Below, piece by piece: positions 17,591 to 25,967 of a stretch of DNA of 64,000 nucleotides. Both the position numbers and the translations under genes were made by a program. Source of the DNA: Scatosoma sp045533485 (GTDB lineage: Bacteria; Bacillota; Clostridia; Christensenellales; Borkfalkiaceae). The notes beneath the pieces were generated by a model, which saw nothing but the letters and a program-made list of their open reading frames with translations, was not told the origin of the DNA and made no database searches. The stretch's first letter is position 1. Every line of letters begins with the position of its first letter. Location of the stretch: contig JAZSHX010000019.1 of the NCBI GenBank assembly GCA_045533485.1, forward strand, positions 1 to 64,000, read 5' to 3'.

Positions 17591-19921
17591 TTATTCCGCA
17601 TCTGCAAAGTTAAGCGTAACGTCGCTATACGTATATGTGGTATTTGCAATACGCGCCATCGTACCGTTACCATCGGAATCATAGTTCGCAATCAAACGAA
17701 GCCCAATTGTAACAACGGAATACTGACTACTAATAGTGTTCGCTTTCGGCGTACCATCTGCTTCGAAATAATTAAAGTAAGTTTCTGCCTTAATTGTAAG
17801 CGTTACCGTGCCATCTTCATTAATAACGGGCGTACTGTCAATATTGTGACATTGATAATTATTTGCCGAACCGTCATTATACCACAAAATGTTGCAGGTA
17901 TACGTATGGTTGCTATGTGCTACAAATTCTGCAATCTTATATCCTTGCGCAGTCAACTTAAACGAAACAGATTCTGCACCCTTCGCTACGAATACATACT
18001 TTAACCAACCTGCACTAAAACCAGTCGCACAGTTGTTGCCCGTCATCAAGAACGAAGCACTATTTAAGTCGGATTTAACGGTGGTGGTATCTACTCTCGT
18101 ATCAAAATACGTTGCATCCAGCATTGTAACGTTCGGTGTCACATCGTCAATATAACCGCCCTTTACATAGCTTCCATTCGAAACATAAATACCAAAGCCC
18201 ACGTAATTGATATCCGTACCGCTCAAAAGCTTACCATCCGTACCAAAAGCCGTATGATATTGCGCCGCCGTAAGCGTATTCAAGAAATATCCACCGTCTG
18301 CAACGTAAACTTGCGTTCCCGCTGTAATTTGCGAAGCAGTAAAGCTATTCGCGTATACTCTAAAACTATGCGTTGTCGTTGCACTCGCATCAGAAGAATA
18401 CCACTTAAATCGCAACGAAGACGCTTGTAATTCGTTGAATACGTAATGCAAGTAGCTGGAGTCAACTACAAATCTGTTCTGCGAAGTATTAGAATCAACT
18501 TTAACCGCATAATTACCATTTGCCGCCGTGGTCGCTACCGCCGTTGCAGCCATTGCACCAGCCGAAGTACCGCCTTGGATAGCCGCATTTGCTTTGCCAT
18601 CTTCAAAATTAATCGTGTCTACCGTATAATCGCCCATTTGGATATCATCGAAATACAAAATTTCAGGCGTAACGATATTTTGTGCTGCTGTTACGTTATC
18701 TCCCGTGAACGCGATACGCATACAATGATTATATTCATTGCGTAACATTACATTCCAAAAATCTCTGTTATAGGAGAGCGTAAACTTATACAACGTTTCT
18801 TCGCCGTTCTGTACGGGAGAACCTTCTGCATAAAACATATTAGTACTGTTATAGCCATATAACATTTGGTAAGGAGAACCGTTCGCATTGTCATACAAAT
18901 AACGAATGTATGGAACATCAGAATAAATCGTCCACGTGAAATAGTCGTGTTCTTCAAAAATCCAGTTGATATAGTCTACGTTAAATGCAAATTTAGGATT
19001 TTGAATATACTGTTCACCATTAAATGTACATTCTTTGACGTTTAATACTTTGTTGTTATCGGCAAGCGTTACAATTTCCCAATTAGTATTTCCGTTTACA
19101 TTTGCCAAAGGAGAAACGGTTGCTTCGCCTTCAAAGCCGTATTTTTCGCCCCAAGTGCTTACGATTTCGCAAACCGTACCTGCGCCGCCCATAACTGCGT
19201 TGATTTTCGCTTTGCCTACGCCCGTTACCGTCACTTTACCATTGTTATCTACGGTTGCAACGCTGTCGTCGGACGAAGACCACATAACGCTATATCCGGC
19301 AGGCGTCGTCGTTGCCGTAAGCTGCACGGTTTCGCCAACTTCCGCTTCGATGCTTTGTCCGTCTTGTTCGCCAAGCGAAATTGCGCTGACAGCATTTGCC
19401 ACGAACGCGTCTAATTGCGTGTCTACCGCGCCGCCTGCCAAAACTTTCGAAGCCGTTTTCGCGATGCTGGTCGTTGCTTCGTTGGACGTATGTACCACTT
19501 CGCCGTTTACTTCTACGTACGAAACAGCCGTAACTTCCGTCACGTAATCGCTTGCAGGGATTTCCAAAAGCACTGCGTTCCAGCCCGTGCTGTCCGTGCG
19601 CCAGTTGGTTGCAGGTACTTTCACTTGATAGGGAACTGCGTTGCCGTCGGGGTTTTGTTCCGTTACCACGCTGGACGTGAACGAAAGCACCGTGTAGCAT
19701 TCGGTGTTTTCCGCGCCTTTCAAATATTCGGGGCAGTCCACCTTAAATCTCAAACCCGTGGGGTTATTCACCGAGCCGTCGCCAAGACGTACAGCCGATT
19801 CGGAAATTTGGAATTTAGTCCAGTCGGTTTCCGCTTGTGCGGTCACGTTTGCCGCGCCTACGCCTGCGCAAAGCGCCGCTGCAAAAGCCAAGGATGCTAC
19901 TAACGTAATTTTCTTTCTCAT
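17591..19921 (-). CDS. Large secreted protein with bacterial Ig-like (BIG2) domain
   Basis: 776 residues from ATG 19921, preceded by GGAGG and overlapping the upstream 49-residue ORF by ATGA. A classical signal peptide (MRKKITLVASLAFAAALCAG, likely cut after the AQA near residue 30) opens it. Around residues 185-250 a BIG2 fold is visible (VGETVQLTATTTPAGYSV, VTVTGVGKAKI). The remaining 500 residues are Asn/Thr/Tyr-rich repeats of beta-sandwich character (WTIYSDVPYIRYLY, YFDDIQMGDYTVDTINFEDG) that recall carbohydrate-binding modules, which is inference. There is no LPXTG motif, lipobox or transmembrane anchor, so it is probably released or held non-covalently. Enzyme domains were not seen. 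Confidence 0.78.
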   Translation of the reverse strand: MRKKITLVASLAFAAALCAGVGAANVTAQAETDWTKFQISESAVRLGDGSVNNPTGLRFKVDCPEYLKGAENTECYTVLSFTSSVVTEQNPDGNAVPYQVKVPATNWRTDSTGWNAVLLEIPASDYVTEVTAVSYVEVNGEVVHTSNEATTSIAKTASKVLAGGAVDTQLDAFVANAVSAISLGEQDGQSIEAEVGETVQLTATTTPAGYSVMWSSSDDSVATVDNNGKVTVTGVGKAKINAVMGGAGTVCEIVSTWGEKYGFEGEATVSPLANVNGNTNWEIVTLADNNKVLNVKECTFNGEQYIQNPKFAFNVDYINWIFEEHDYFTWTIYSDVPYIRYLYDNANGSPYQMLYGYNSTNMFYAEGSPVQNGEETLYKFTLSYNRDFWNVMLRNEYNHCMRIAFTGDNVTAAQNIVTPEILYFDDIQMGDYTVDTINFEDGKANAAIQGGTSAGAMAATAVATTAANGNYAVKVDSNTSQNRFVVDSSYLHYVFNELQASSLRFKWYSSDASATTTHSFRVYANSFTASQITAGTQVYVADGGYFLNTLTAAQYHTAFGTDGKLLSGTDINYVGFGIYVSNGSYVKGGYIDDVTPNVTMLDATYFDTRVDTTTVKSDLNSASFLMTGNNCATGFSAGWLKYVFVAKGAESVSFKLTAQGYKIAEFVAHSNHTYTCNILWYNDGSANNYQCHNIDSTPVINEDGTVTLTIKAETYFNYFEADGTPKANTISSQYSVVTIGLRLIANYDSDGNGTMARIANTTYTYSDVTLNFADAE

Positions 19922-20067
19922 TGCCACGTTTCCTCCTTGCTGTTTGCGTTGCCGGGGAACCAAACACCGTTGTCCCCGTTGCTGTCCGTGAATTCCGCCG
20001 ACGCTGTTAAAACGTCTGCATCGTCAAGGATAAGCAATTTGAGTTCAAAAGCTTCATACTTTCTCAT
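19918..20067 (-). CDS. 49-residue ORF coupled to the secreted protein
   Basis: Translation begins MRKYEAFELKLLILDDADVL and ends in KEETWQ; start ATG 20067 has GGAGG upstream and the TGA overlaps the next ATG by four bases, so the pair is translationally coupled. The start resembles small Clostridia peptides of the K-Y-E-x-P-x-L type, which are often encoded beside surface proteins, and slightly resembles the Y-x-x-P-x-L leader motif of lasso-type RiPP precursors, although the Pro is Phe here. No maturation genes lie next to it. It is acidic, has no Cys and no signal peptide. Function unknown; coding status is supported by the ribosome binding site and overlap only. Confidence 0.65.
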   Translation of the reverse strand: MRKYEAFELKLLILDDADVLTASAEFTDSNGDNGVWFPGNANSKEETWQ

Positions 20068-20072
20068 TTTCT

Positions 20073-20274
20073 TATATCCTCCTTGATATAAAAATTTTTT
20101 TATTTTTTACTGCTTTCAATATGCGCCACTTGACGGCAGTAAATTTTCTCTTATAAGTGTTTGCTTGTGCTTGTTTGTACAAGCACAAGGGAGCGCTCCC
20201 ACACGATTTTTATACCAAAATGGAAATATGCCCCTTAATAGAAATATTATACCACTTTTTATTTTCACAATCAA
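20073..20274 (-). promoter_or_regulatory. Promoter and structured 170-nt leader of the 49-residue ORF operon
   Basis: On the minus strand TTGATT (20269-20274) and TATAAT (20246-20251) are 17 bases apart. The leader contains GGGAGCGCTCCC, a perfect 10-bp hairpin (20164-20173 with 20180-20189), a TTTACTGC/GCAGTAAA helix, and finally TATATC-AAGGAG-GATATA (20073-20090), which shows the Shine-Dalgarno in a hairpin loop. It is not related by sequence to the two LRR leaders. Part of a 509-base gap; 20275-20458 is AT-rich with nothing recognised. Confidence 0.6.
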
Positions 20275-20458
20275 TGGCTTTTTATTACCCATATTTGGAC
20301 TACAAACACGCTATTTGTTTGTTTTTAACATATTTTCTTGTGATTTTGCGAAAAAATAACGGATTTTATGGGAAATCGGCTTGTTTTTTGTTGGTTTTGT
20401 GATAAAATTGTTAAGTGACAAACGGCATTTTTAGGATATATTGCCCGAATATGGACTA

Positions 20459-20487
20459 TTGTCAATTTACGTGTGTTATGTTATACT
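20459..20487 (+). promoter_or_regulatory. Promoter of small HTH gene
   Basis: TTGTCA (20459-20464) and TATACT (20482-20487) are separated by 17 bases. A hairpin GCTTTGCC/GGCAAAGC (20516-20550) follows in the leader just before the ribosome binding site and may be an operator or a regulatory stem. Confidence 0.72.
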
Positions 20488-20576
20488 TTTATATGCACGC
20501 GTTACAATATAATAAGCTTTGCCAAAAACCGTGAAACAGCGCGGCAAAGCTAATAAAAACCAAAGGAGAAAAAAAT

Positions 20577-20783
20577 ATGATTGTATACGATAAACTGTGG
20601 AAAACAATGAAGAAGAAAGGGGTGTCGCAATATAAGCTTATCCACACCTACAACATTTCTTCTGGGCAACTGGACAGACTGCGCAAAAACGAAAATATCA
20701 GCACGCACACGCTTAACGAACTTTGTTCTATTTTACAATGCGACGTTGGCGATATCGCTTCGTACGTGCCCGATGAAAATTAA
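20577..20783 (+). CDS. Small HTH transcriptional regulator (Cro/CI type, YozG-like)
   Basis: 68 residues consisting of one helix-turn-helix domain: WKTMKKKGVSQYKLIHTYNI, then SGQLDRLRKNENISTHTLNELCSIL and CDVGDIASYVP. This pattern matches the short XRE/HTH_26 proteins common in Firmicutes. Start ATG 20577 with AAAGGAG upstream. It stands alone between a promoter and a strong terminator. Targets are unknown; the leader hairpin at 20516-20550 is a candidate autoregulatory site. Confidence 0.85.
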   Translation: MIVYDKLWKTMKKKGVSQYKLIHTYNISSGQLDRLRKNENISTHTLNELCSILQCDVGDIASYVPDEN

Positions 20784-20809
20784 ATGCAATTTTACACGGA
20801 AGAAAACCC

Positions 20810-20843
20810 CCCCCCTTTTTCGCAAAGGGGGGCTTTTGTTTTG
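20810..20843 (+). terminator. Terminator of the HTH gene
   Basis: CCCCCCTTT (20810-20818) pairs with AAAGGGGGG (20824-20832), followed by CTTTTGTTTT. Confidence 0.85.
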
Positions 20844-20859
20844 CTCCCTTTTGCACTAT

Positions 20860-21040
20860 TGTCACCCTGGAGCCTTAGCGATAGGATCTCTCCCAACACT
20901 GTCACTCTGGAAGGAGTGTAACGACTGATAGAGTCTTAAGAGATTCTATCGCTCCACTGCGTTTCGCTCCAGAATGACAATACGGGAAGCGTGGCGTTCC
21001 GCTCCAGAATGACACAGGCGCGATACTCCAAAATGACAAG
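20860..21040. repeat. Cluster of dispersed GTCATTCTGGAG-type repeats
   Basis: This fills most of a 326-base gap without a gene. One inverted pair (20898-20937 against 20941-20981) forms a near-palindrome from TGTCACTCTGG to CCAGAATGACA, and three further degenerate fragments (20860-20890, 20998-21014, 21026-21040) carry the same CCAGAATGACA end. The motif recurs at 17290-17331. Confidence 0.65.
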
Positions 21041-21062
21041 AAAAGCATTTTCTAAAAAATCA

Positions 21063-21094
21063 AAAACGGCGTAGCTTGGTTGCTACGCCGTTTT
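21063..21094 (-). terminator. Terminator of pnp
   Basis: AAAACGGCGTAGC (21063-21075) pairs with GCTACGCCGTTTT (21082-21094). On the minus strand it is followed by a T-rich run. Confidence 0.88.
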
Positions 21095-21109
21095 CATTTT
21101 GTTTTTTGT

Positions 21110-23212
21110 TTAGTCCATCTTTTCAAGCAAACGAAGGTCGATGCCCTTTTCGCCGATTTTGATGATTTCTACTTTTACTTTGTCGCCGATGTTGAGCACG
21201 TCTTCCACTTTGTTCACTCTCTTTTCGGAAAGCTTGGAAATGTGGATCATACCGTCCTTGCCGGGTGCAAATTCAACAAATGCGCCAAGCGTGGAGAGTA
21301 CGCGAACAACTACGCCAACGAACATATCGCCCACTTCGGGATCGTGTGCAATGCTTTCCACAATCGCTTGCGCGCGTTTTGCGTTTGCGATGTCGCCGAA
21401 GCATGCGATACATACCGTACCGTCTTCTTCGATGTCAATCTTCGTGCCCGTTTGTTCGATAATCTTGTTGATAACCTTACCTTGCTTACCAACAACGTCG
21501 CCGATTTTTTCAGGGTTGATTTTGAACGTTACAATCTTAGGTGCATACAAGGAAAGTTCTTCCGCTACCGTAGGGATACATTCAAGCATCTTGCCCAAAA
21601 TGTGCTTTCTTGCTTGTTGTGCTTGCGCGATTGCATCAAGCATGATTTCTTCGGAAATACCTTTGATCTTGATATCCATTTGGATTGCCGTGATACCCTT
21701 GTCCGTACCTGCTACCTTGAAGTCCATATCGCCAAGGAAGTCTTCAAGACCTTGAATATCCGTCAAGATAACGTATTTGCCCGTTTCGGGATCTTTTACA
21801 AGCCCCATTGCACAGCCTGCTACGGGTGCGGTGATGGGAACGCCTGCGTCCATGAGAGCCATCGTCGAACCGCATACCGATGCCATCGACGAAGAACCGT
21901 TGGACGAATAGATATCCGATACTACGCGGATTGCATAGGGGAATACGGAAGGATCGGGAATCACGGGAACAAGCGCGCGTTCTGCAAGTGCGCCGTGACC
22001 GATTTCACGTCTGCCGGGGGAACGGAGCGCTTTTGCTTCGCCCGTCGAATAGCCGGGGAAGTTGTATTGATGCATATATCTCTTTTCTTCTTCTTCGTCA
22101 AGGCCTTCCATGCGTTGCGCTTCGCCAAGCATACCAAGCGTACACGTCGTAAGCGCTTGCGTTTGACCGCGTGTGAACACTGCCGAACCGTGTACTCTGG
22201 GCAAAATGCCGTGTTCGCACCAGATAGGACGAACTTCGGTAAGCGTTCTGCCGTCGGGACGGATACCCGTGTTGAAGATTTTGCTGCGAACGATGTTCTT
22301 TACAATATAATAAATGGAATCTTTCACTTCGCGCATATTGTCGGGATAAATTTCCGCGAAATGTTCGATGATTTCCGCTTCCGCCGCCGCTTGACGGGCT
22401 TGTCTTTCTTGACGATCGAACGTGTCAAGCGCCGCCGTCAATTTTTCCGTTGCGTATGCTTTCACTGCGTTGTCGATATCTTCGGGGATATGGTAGAATT
22501 CCATTTCCTTCTTGGGTTTACCTGCCGCAGGTACGATTTCGTCAGCGATCCAAGCGCAGATTTTCTTTATTTCTTCGTGGCCGAACATGATTGCGCCAAC
22601 CATTTCCGCGTCGGTAACTTCGTTTGCGCCTGCTTCAATCATCAAGATTGCGTCGGACGTACCTGCCAAGTTCAAATGAATGGTGCTCTTCGCTCTTTCT
22701 TCTACGTTGGGGTTGATCACGTATTGACCGTCTACACAGCCCACAACTACCGAACCCGTAGGGCCTGCCCAAGGAATATCGGAGATGGAAAGCGCGATGG
22801 ACGAACCGATCATCGCCAAAGGTTCAGGCGAAATGTCGGGATCTACGGAAAGCGCCGTCGCTACAACGACTACGTCGTTGAAAATTCCTTTCGGGAACAA
22901 GGGACGGATAGGTCTATCGATCAAACGGCTGGTCAAGATTGCCTTGTCGGATGCTCTGCCTTCGCGTTTTTTGAAGCCGCCGGGGATTTTACCTACGGCG
23001 AACATTTTTTCTTCGTAGTCTACGGACAAGGGGAAGAAATCCATACCTTCTCTTGCCGTTTCACTCATACATACGGATACGTGTACCGCCGTGTCGCCGC
23101 AGCGTACAAGGCACGCGCCGTTTGCTTGTTCTGCATACTTGCCGATTTCTACTACCAGTTCTTTGCCTGCGTAGTTGGTTTTGAACGTTTTGCTGTTTTC
23201 TAATGCTGGCAT
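21110..23212 (-). CDS. pnp: Polyribonucleotide nucleotidyltransferase (PNPase)
   Basis: 700 residues from ATG 23212, preceded by GGAG; an upstream in-frame start lies before that site and is unlikely. PNPase degrades RNA 3' to 5' by phosphorolysis. Two RNase PH domains are visible (RLIDRPIRPLFPKG in the first; GQTQALTTCTLG, RREIGHGALAERAL and SNGSSSMASVCG in the second), then a KH domain (INPEKIGDVVGKQGKVIN) and a C-terminal S1 domain (VGDMFVGVVVRVLSTLGAFVEF). It follows rpsO, as in most bacteria, with two hairpins in its leader. Confidence 0.97.
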   Translation of the reverse strand: MPALENSKTFKTNYAGKELVVEIGKYAEQANGACLVRCGDTAVHVSVCMSETAREGMDFFPLSVDYEEKMFAVGKIPGGFKKREGRASDKAILTSRLIDRPIRPLFPKGIFNDVVVVATALSVDPDISPEPLAMIGSSIALSISDIPWAGPTGSVVVGCVDGQYVINPNVEERAKSTIHLNLAGTSDAILMIEAGANEVTDAEMVGAIMFGHEEIKKICAWIADEIVPAAGKPKKEMEFYHIPEDIDNAVKAYATEKLTAALDTFDRQERQARQAAAEAEIIEHFAEIYPDNMREVKDSIYYIVKNIVRSKIFNTGIRPDGRTLTEVRPIWCEHGILPRVHGSAVFTRGQTQALTTCTLGMLGEAQRMEGLDEEEEKRYMHQYNFPGYSTGEAKALRSPGRREIGHGALAERALVPVIPDPSVFPYAIRVVSDIYSSNGSSSMASVCGSTMALMDAGVPITAPVAGCAMGLVKDPETGKYVILTDIQGLEDFLGDMDFKVAGTDKGITAIQMDIKIKGISEEIMLDAIAQAQQARKHILGKMLECIPTVAEELSLYAPKIVTFKINPEKIGDVVGKQGKVINKIIEQTGTKIDIEEDGTVCIACFGDIANAKRAQAIVESIAHDPEVGDMFVGVVVRVLSTLGAFVEFAPGKDGMIHISKLSEKRVNKVEDVLNIGDKVKVEIIKIGEKGIDLRLLEKMD

Positions 23213-23260
23213 TGTTGTAAATTCTCCTTTTCTTTTCATTCTTTTTTGTTCTTGTCCATC

Positions 23261-23333
23261 TATACGACCTTCGTATAAACGGTGATCCCGATATACGGTT
23301 TACGGCGGATTTATGCCTGAACCCGTCCGTAAA
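23261..23333 (-). promoter_or_regulatory. Structured 5' leader of pnp
   Basis: Two stems lie between rpsO and pnp: TTTACGGCGG with CCGTCCGTAAA (23299-23333, one bulged base) and TATACGA/TCGTATA around three bases (23261-23277). In enterobacteria PNPase and RNase III regulate pnp through such a leader stem; that parallel is inference here. Confidence 0.45.
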
Positions 23334-23351
23334 TTCCCCCTATACCGACAA

Positions 23352-23379
23352 AAAAGAGCGAGTGAAAACCCGCCCTTTT
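23352..23379 (-). terminator. Terminator or attenuator between rpsO and pnp
   Basis: On the minus strand AAAAGGGCG pairs with CGCTCTTTT (one G-U pair), followed by further T residues, directly behind the rpsO stop. Confidence 0.75.
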
Positions 23380-23389
23380 ACGTGCTTTG

Positions 23390-23644
23390 TTACTTTCTCA
23401 AACCCAATGCTTCGATGATAGCTCTGTATCTTGCGATGTCTTTTTCTTTCAAATAATCCAAAAGACCGCGACGTTTACCTACCATCTTCAAAAGACCGCG
23501 ACGGGAGTGATTGTCTTGCTTGTGTTGCTTCAAATGTTCGTTGAGATGGTTGATTCTTGCCGTCAACAAAGCGATTTGAACTTCGGGCGAACCAGTGTCG
23601 CCTTCGTGGGTTGCATGTTTTACAATAATTTCTTTCTTTTCCAT
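23390..23644 (-). CDS. rpsO: 30S ribosomal protein S15
   Basis: 84 residues, slightly shorter than the usual 88-89. S15 binds the central domain of 16S rRNA early in 30S assembly. The conserved core HEGDTGSPEVQIALLTARI, HLKQHKQDNHSRRGLL and YRAIIEALGLRK is intact. Start ATG 23644 with a GGAGG-like site upstream. A leader hairpin lies just upstream, compatible with autoregulation by S15, and pnp follows. Confidence 0.97.
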   Translation of the reverse strand: MEKKEIIVKHATHEGDTGSPEVQIALLTARINHLNEHLKQHKQDNHSRRGLLKMVGKRRGLLDYLKEKDIARYRAIIEALGLRK

Positions 23645-23678
23645 TTCTTTTTATCCTCCTATGGAATTTAACCCGTTA

Positions 23679-23755
23679 TGCTAAGGGAAACGTGGAGATT
23701 CGTATCTCTTGGCATACGTTAGCACTATTTTACCATAAACCGCGTATAAAGTAAA
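23679..23755 (-). promoter_or_regulatory. rpsO promoter and leader hairpin
   Basis: On the minus strand TTTACT (23750-23755) and TAAAAT (23727-23732) are 17 bases apart. The leader can pair TGCTAA with TTAGCA (23679-23684 with 23719-23724), with an inner AGAT/ATCT stem. Many S15 genes are autoregulated through their leader; whether this one is cannot be told from structure alone. Confidence 0.5.
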
Positions 23756-23790
23756 TTGATTTTACGCCTTTTTTATGCTTTTTTTAGCAA

Positions 23791-25167
23791 TTATTCAAAA
23801 AATTTGCGTTTTTTTGCCACGTTTTCATCGATATTTTCGATATACGTCCTTAAATCCTTTTGCGTTCCCAAGCGTTCAATGCGCCCTTCCGCGTTATACA
23901 CGCGCTTGGAAATGGCGTTCGCGCCGACCGCTAAATTGTCCGCCGTTTCTTCCATTACGTCGATATTGTACACGCACGCCTTGCCCGCTTTCGTCCAGCC
24001 CACGTTTTCGTTGTTGCCTGCTTGGTATTTTTGACGGTACATATAATAGGGTTGGTATCCGCTGTTTTTTAGAATTTGTCTGGATGCGCCTATCATTTGC
24101 GATATATCGTCGTTTTCAATGTACTGCGTTTCTTCCTTTAATTTCGCCCCCGATTTTAAGGATAAACAATGCACCGTGATATTGTCCGCGCCCGTTTGCA
24201 CGGCTTTTTCCACACCGCTTGCAAACGTGTCGGGCGTTTCGTCCGTCAGCCCTGCGATTAAATCAATATTGACGGTGAAGCCGTATTTTTCGCTAAGCGC
24301 ATACGCGTGATAAAAATCTTCGATCGTGTGCTTTCTGCCTATTTTTTGCAAAGTTTGGTTGGAAAACGTTTGCGGATTGATACAAATTCTGTTGACGCCG
24401 TACGCTTTCAACAGCGCCAGCTTTTCTTCCGTGAACACGTCGGGACGGCCTGCTTCTACCGTGTACTCCACTCCCTTGCCGTGTTTCTCAAAAATGGGCG
24501 CAATCGCCTGCAAAACCTGCTCCAAATCCTGCGTTTCCAGCGCAAACGGCGTACCGCCGCCCACGTATACACTACGCAGATTTTTGACGCTTTCTTCCGC
24601 GTAAATCAACTCTTTTTTCAAGCATTCGATATAGGCAGGTACGAGGTGACGGGTTTTTTCGATGGGCGCGGTGATAAAGGAACAGTACGCGCATTTGGTC
24701 GGGCAAAAAGGCAAGGAAACGAACAAATCGGTGTTGCCGTCTTGCTTTTGATAAATCCCCTTTTGCGCCTGCAAAATATCTTCCACCAAACGAATATTTC
24801 CTTGTTGCACGTACATGCTTTGGAAAAGCTTTTTGAAATCTTCTCCGCGCTCCAACTCACTGTACGCAAGCTTGGTGGGACGAATACCCGTCAACGCGCC
24901 CCAAGGCATTTTTTGGTCGTATTTATCGCTTAAAATTTCGTATAAATGCAGTTTGGCAAAACGGCGTTCCAAGCGCTTTAAGATAAGGTCATTTTCTATA
25001 ACCGCCCTATCGGCGAACGAATATTCTTTGCCGTCCACGTTGAATGCGTTATAAAACACGCCGTTTTCGCAGTGAAAGGCGTGTGTGATTTGCGCAGGAC
25101 GGTCTTTGAACAGCCGTGCTACATCTAATATTTCATTTTCCAAAAATGCGCAGTTGCTTGTCAGCAT
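23791..25167 (-). CDS. hemZ: HemZ-type radical SAM coproporphyrinogen dehydrogenase-like protein
   Basis: 458 residues. The radical SAM cluster motif is C155-PTK-C159-AY-C162, followed by SF and later GGGTPFALE. The long N-terminal region before the motif and the YYMYRQKYQAGNNENVGW segment near the C-terminus are typical of the HemZ branch of the HemN family. HemN decarboxylates coproporphyrinogen III without oxygen; whether HemZ proteins of Clostridia do this is uncertain, and no other haem genes are seen here. Start ATG 25167 with AAGGA upstream. It lies eight bases after the MBL-fold gene. Confidence 0.88.
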   Translation of the reverse strand: MLTSNCAFLENEILDVARLFKDRPAQITHAFHCENGVFYNAFNVDGKEYSFADRAVIENDLILKRLERRFAKLHLYEILSDKYDQKMPWGALTGIRPTKLAYSELERGEDFKKLFQSMYVQQGNIRLVEDILQAQKGIYQKQDGNTDLFVSLPFCPTKCAYCSFITAPIEKTRHLVPAYIECLKKELIYAEESVKNLRSVYVGGGTPFALETQDLEQVLQAIAPIFEKHGKGVEYTVEAGRPDVFTEEKLALLKAYGVNRICINPQTFSNQTLQKIGRKHTIEDFYHAYALSEKYGFTVNIDLIAGLTDETPDTFASGVEKAVQTGADNITVHCLSLKSGAKLKEETQYIENDDISQMIGASRQILKNSGYQPYYMYRQKYQAGNNENVGWTKAGKACVYNIDVMEETADNLAVGANAISKRVYNAEGRIERLGTQKDLRTYIENIDENVAKKRKFFE

Positions 25168-25175
25168 ACCAGTCC

Positions 25176-25796
25176 TTATAAGTCCGCTAAAAAGGGATTG
25201 TGTTTCTTTTCTTGAAGAAGCGTCGTTTGTTCGTTATGCCCTGCATATACGGGCATATCGTCCAACGCGGTTAAACGACGTAAGCTTTGCTGTAAAAGCG
25301 ACAAATTGCCCGTAGGAAAATCCGTTCTGCCGATGCTTTGACAAAAGAGCGTATCGCCCGTGAACAAATACCTGCCCCCATCGTTTGTCGTGATAAGATA
25401 GCAAACACTGCCCTGCGTATGCCCCGGCGTATGCAGGGTTTTTACGCGAATTCCGCACAGCGTTTGTTCTTCGTTATCCGCCAGCGTCCCATCGATTTTG
25501 AACGGCGTTCTCGGTGCGCCGAACGCATCGAAAAGGTCGGCGGCTGTGCCGATAAGCGGTTTTTCCTGTTCACCGCAAAGCACCTTTGCGCCCGACTGCT
25601 GCAACGCCGCCACACCGCCTACGTGGTCGAAATGACAGTGCGTTAACAACACGTATTCCGCTTTTAAGCCAAGCTTGATAAGCTCACTTTCTACGCGCAG
25701 CTGCGACGGATCGATTACGATTGCCGTTTGATTGTTTTGCGTGAGCACGTAGGTGTTTGCGCCAAAGCCACGCGGAGAGATTTGGATGATTTGCAT
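25176..25796 (-). CDS. MBL-fold metallohydrolase, glyoxalase II-like (YqgX type)
   Basis: 206 residues from ATG 25796, with AAGGA upstream; the longer in-frame extension lacks a ribosome site and runs into a repeat. The metal-binding motif T-H53-C-H55-F-D57-H58-V is complete, followed by LHTPGHTQGSVCY and FTGDTLFCQSIGRTDFP. Such proteins hydrolyse thioesters such as lactoylglutathione, but the physiological substrate of the short Gram-positive enzymes is unknown. It sits between relA and hemZ in one minus-strand series. Confidence 0.88.
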   Translation of the reverse strand: MQIIQISPRGFGANTYVLTQNNQTAIVIDPSQLRVESELIKLGLKAEYVLLTHCHFDHVGGVAALQQSGAKVLCGEQEKPLIGTAADLFDAFGAPRTPFKIDGTLADNEEQTLCGIRVKTLHTPGHTQGSVCYLITTNDGGRYLFTGDTLFCQSIGRTDFPTGNLSLLQQSLRRLTALDDMPVYAGHNEQTTLLQEKKHNPFLADL

Positions 25797-25814
25797 ATTA
25801 TTTTCCTTGATATA

Positions 25815-25945
25815 CGTTAAAACGTGGAGAGTGCGGCAGTTTGCCGCAAACATCGGGTTGTACCCGACGGGAGTTTACAAATAGTAAACGAGCAAGGAGA
25901 ACACCGATTTGGTGCAAAGACACGCCCTTTTATACACGTTTCGCC
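25815..25945 (-). repeat. Folded intergenic repeat, copy 2
   Basis: Divergent copy in a 302-base gap. Arms AAAACGTGGAGA and TATACACGTTTC are complementary, the CCCGACGGGAG block is intact, and the apical helix is GTTTAC-AAATA-GTAAAC. The internal helix has replaced sequence on both sides (TTTGCCGCAAACATCGG against CCGATTTGGTGCAAA). It sits 20 bases upstream of the MBL gene, in tandem with copy 3. Confidence 0.65.
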
Positions 25946-25967
25946 TGTAAAAAGCGATTTTGTATTC

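Noticed and set aside
20638..20646. Perfect DnaA box TTATCCACA
   Set aside because: A single copy inside the coding region of the HTH gene, 7 kb from dnaA; one 9-mer is expected by chance in this length.
21080..23203. Plus-strand open frame of about 700 codons opposite pnp
   Set aside because: Exact antisense of a full-length pnp gene, Phe/His/Arg-rich, with no family match; a codon-bias shadow.
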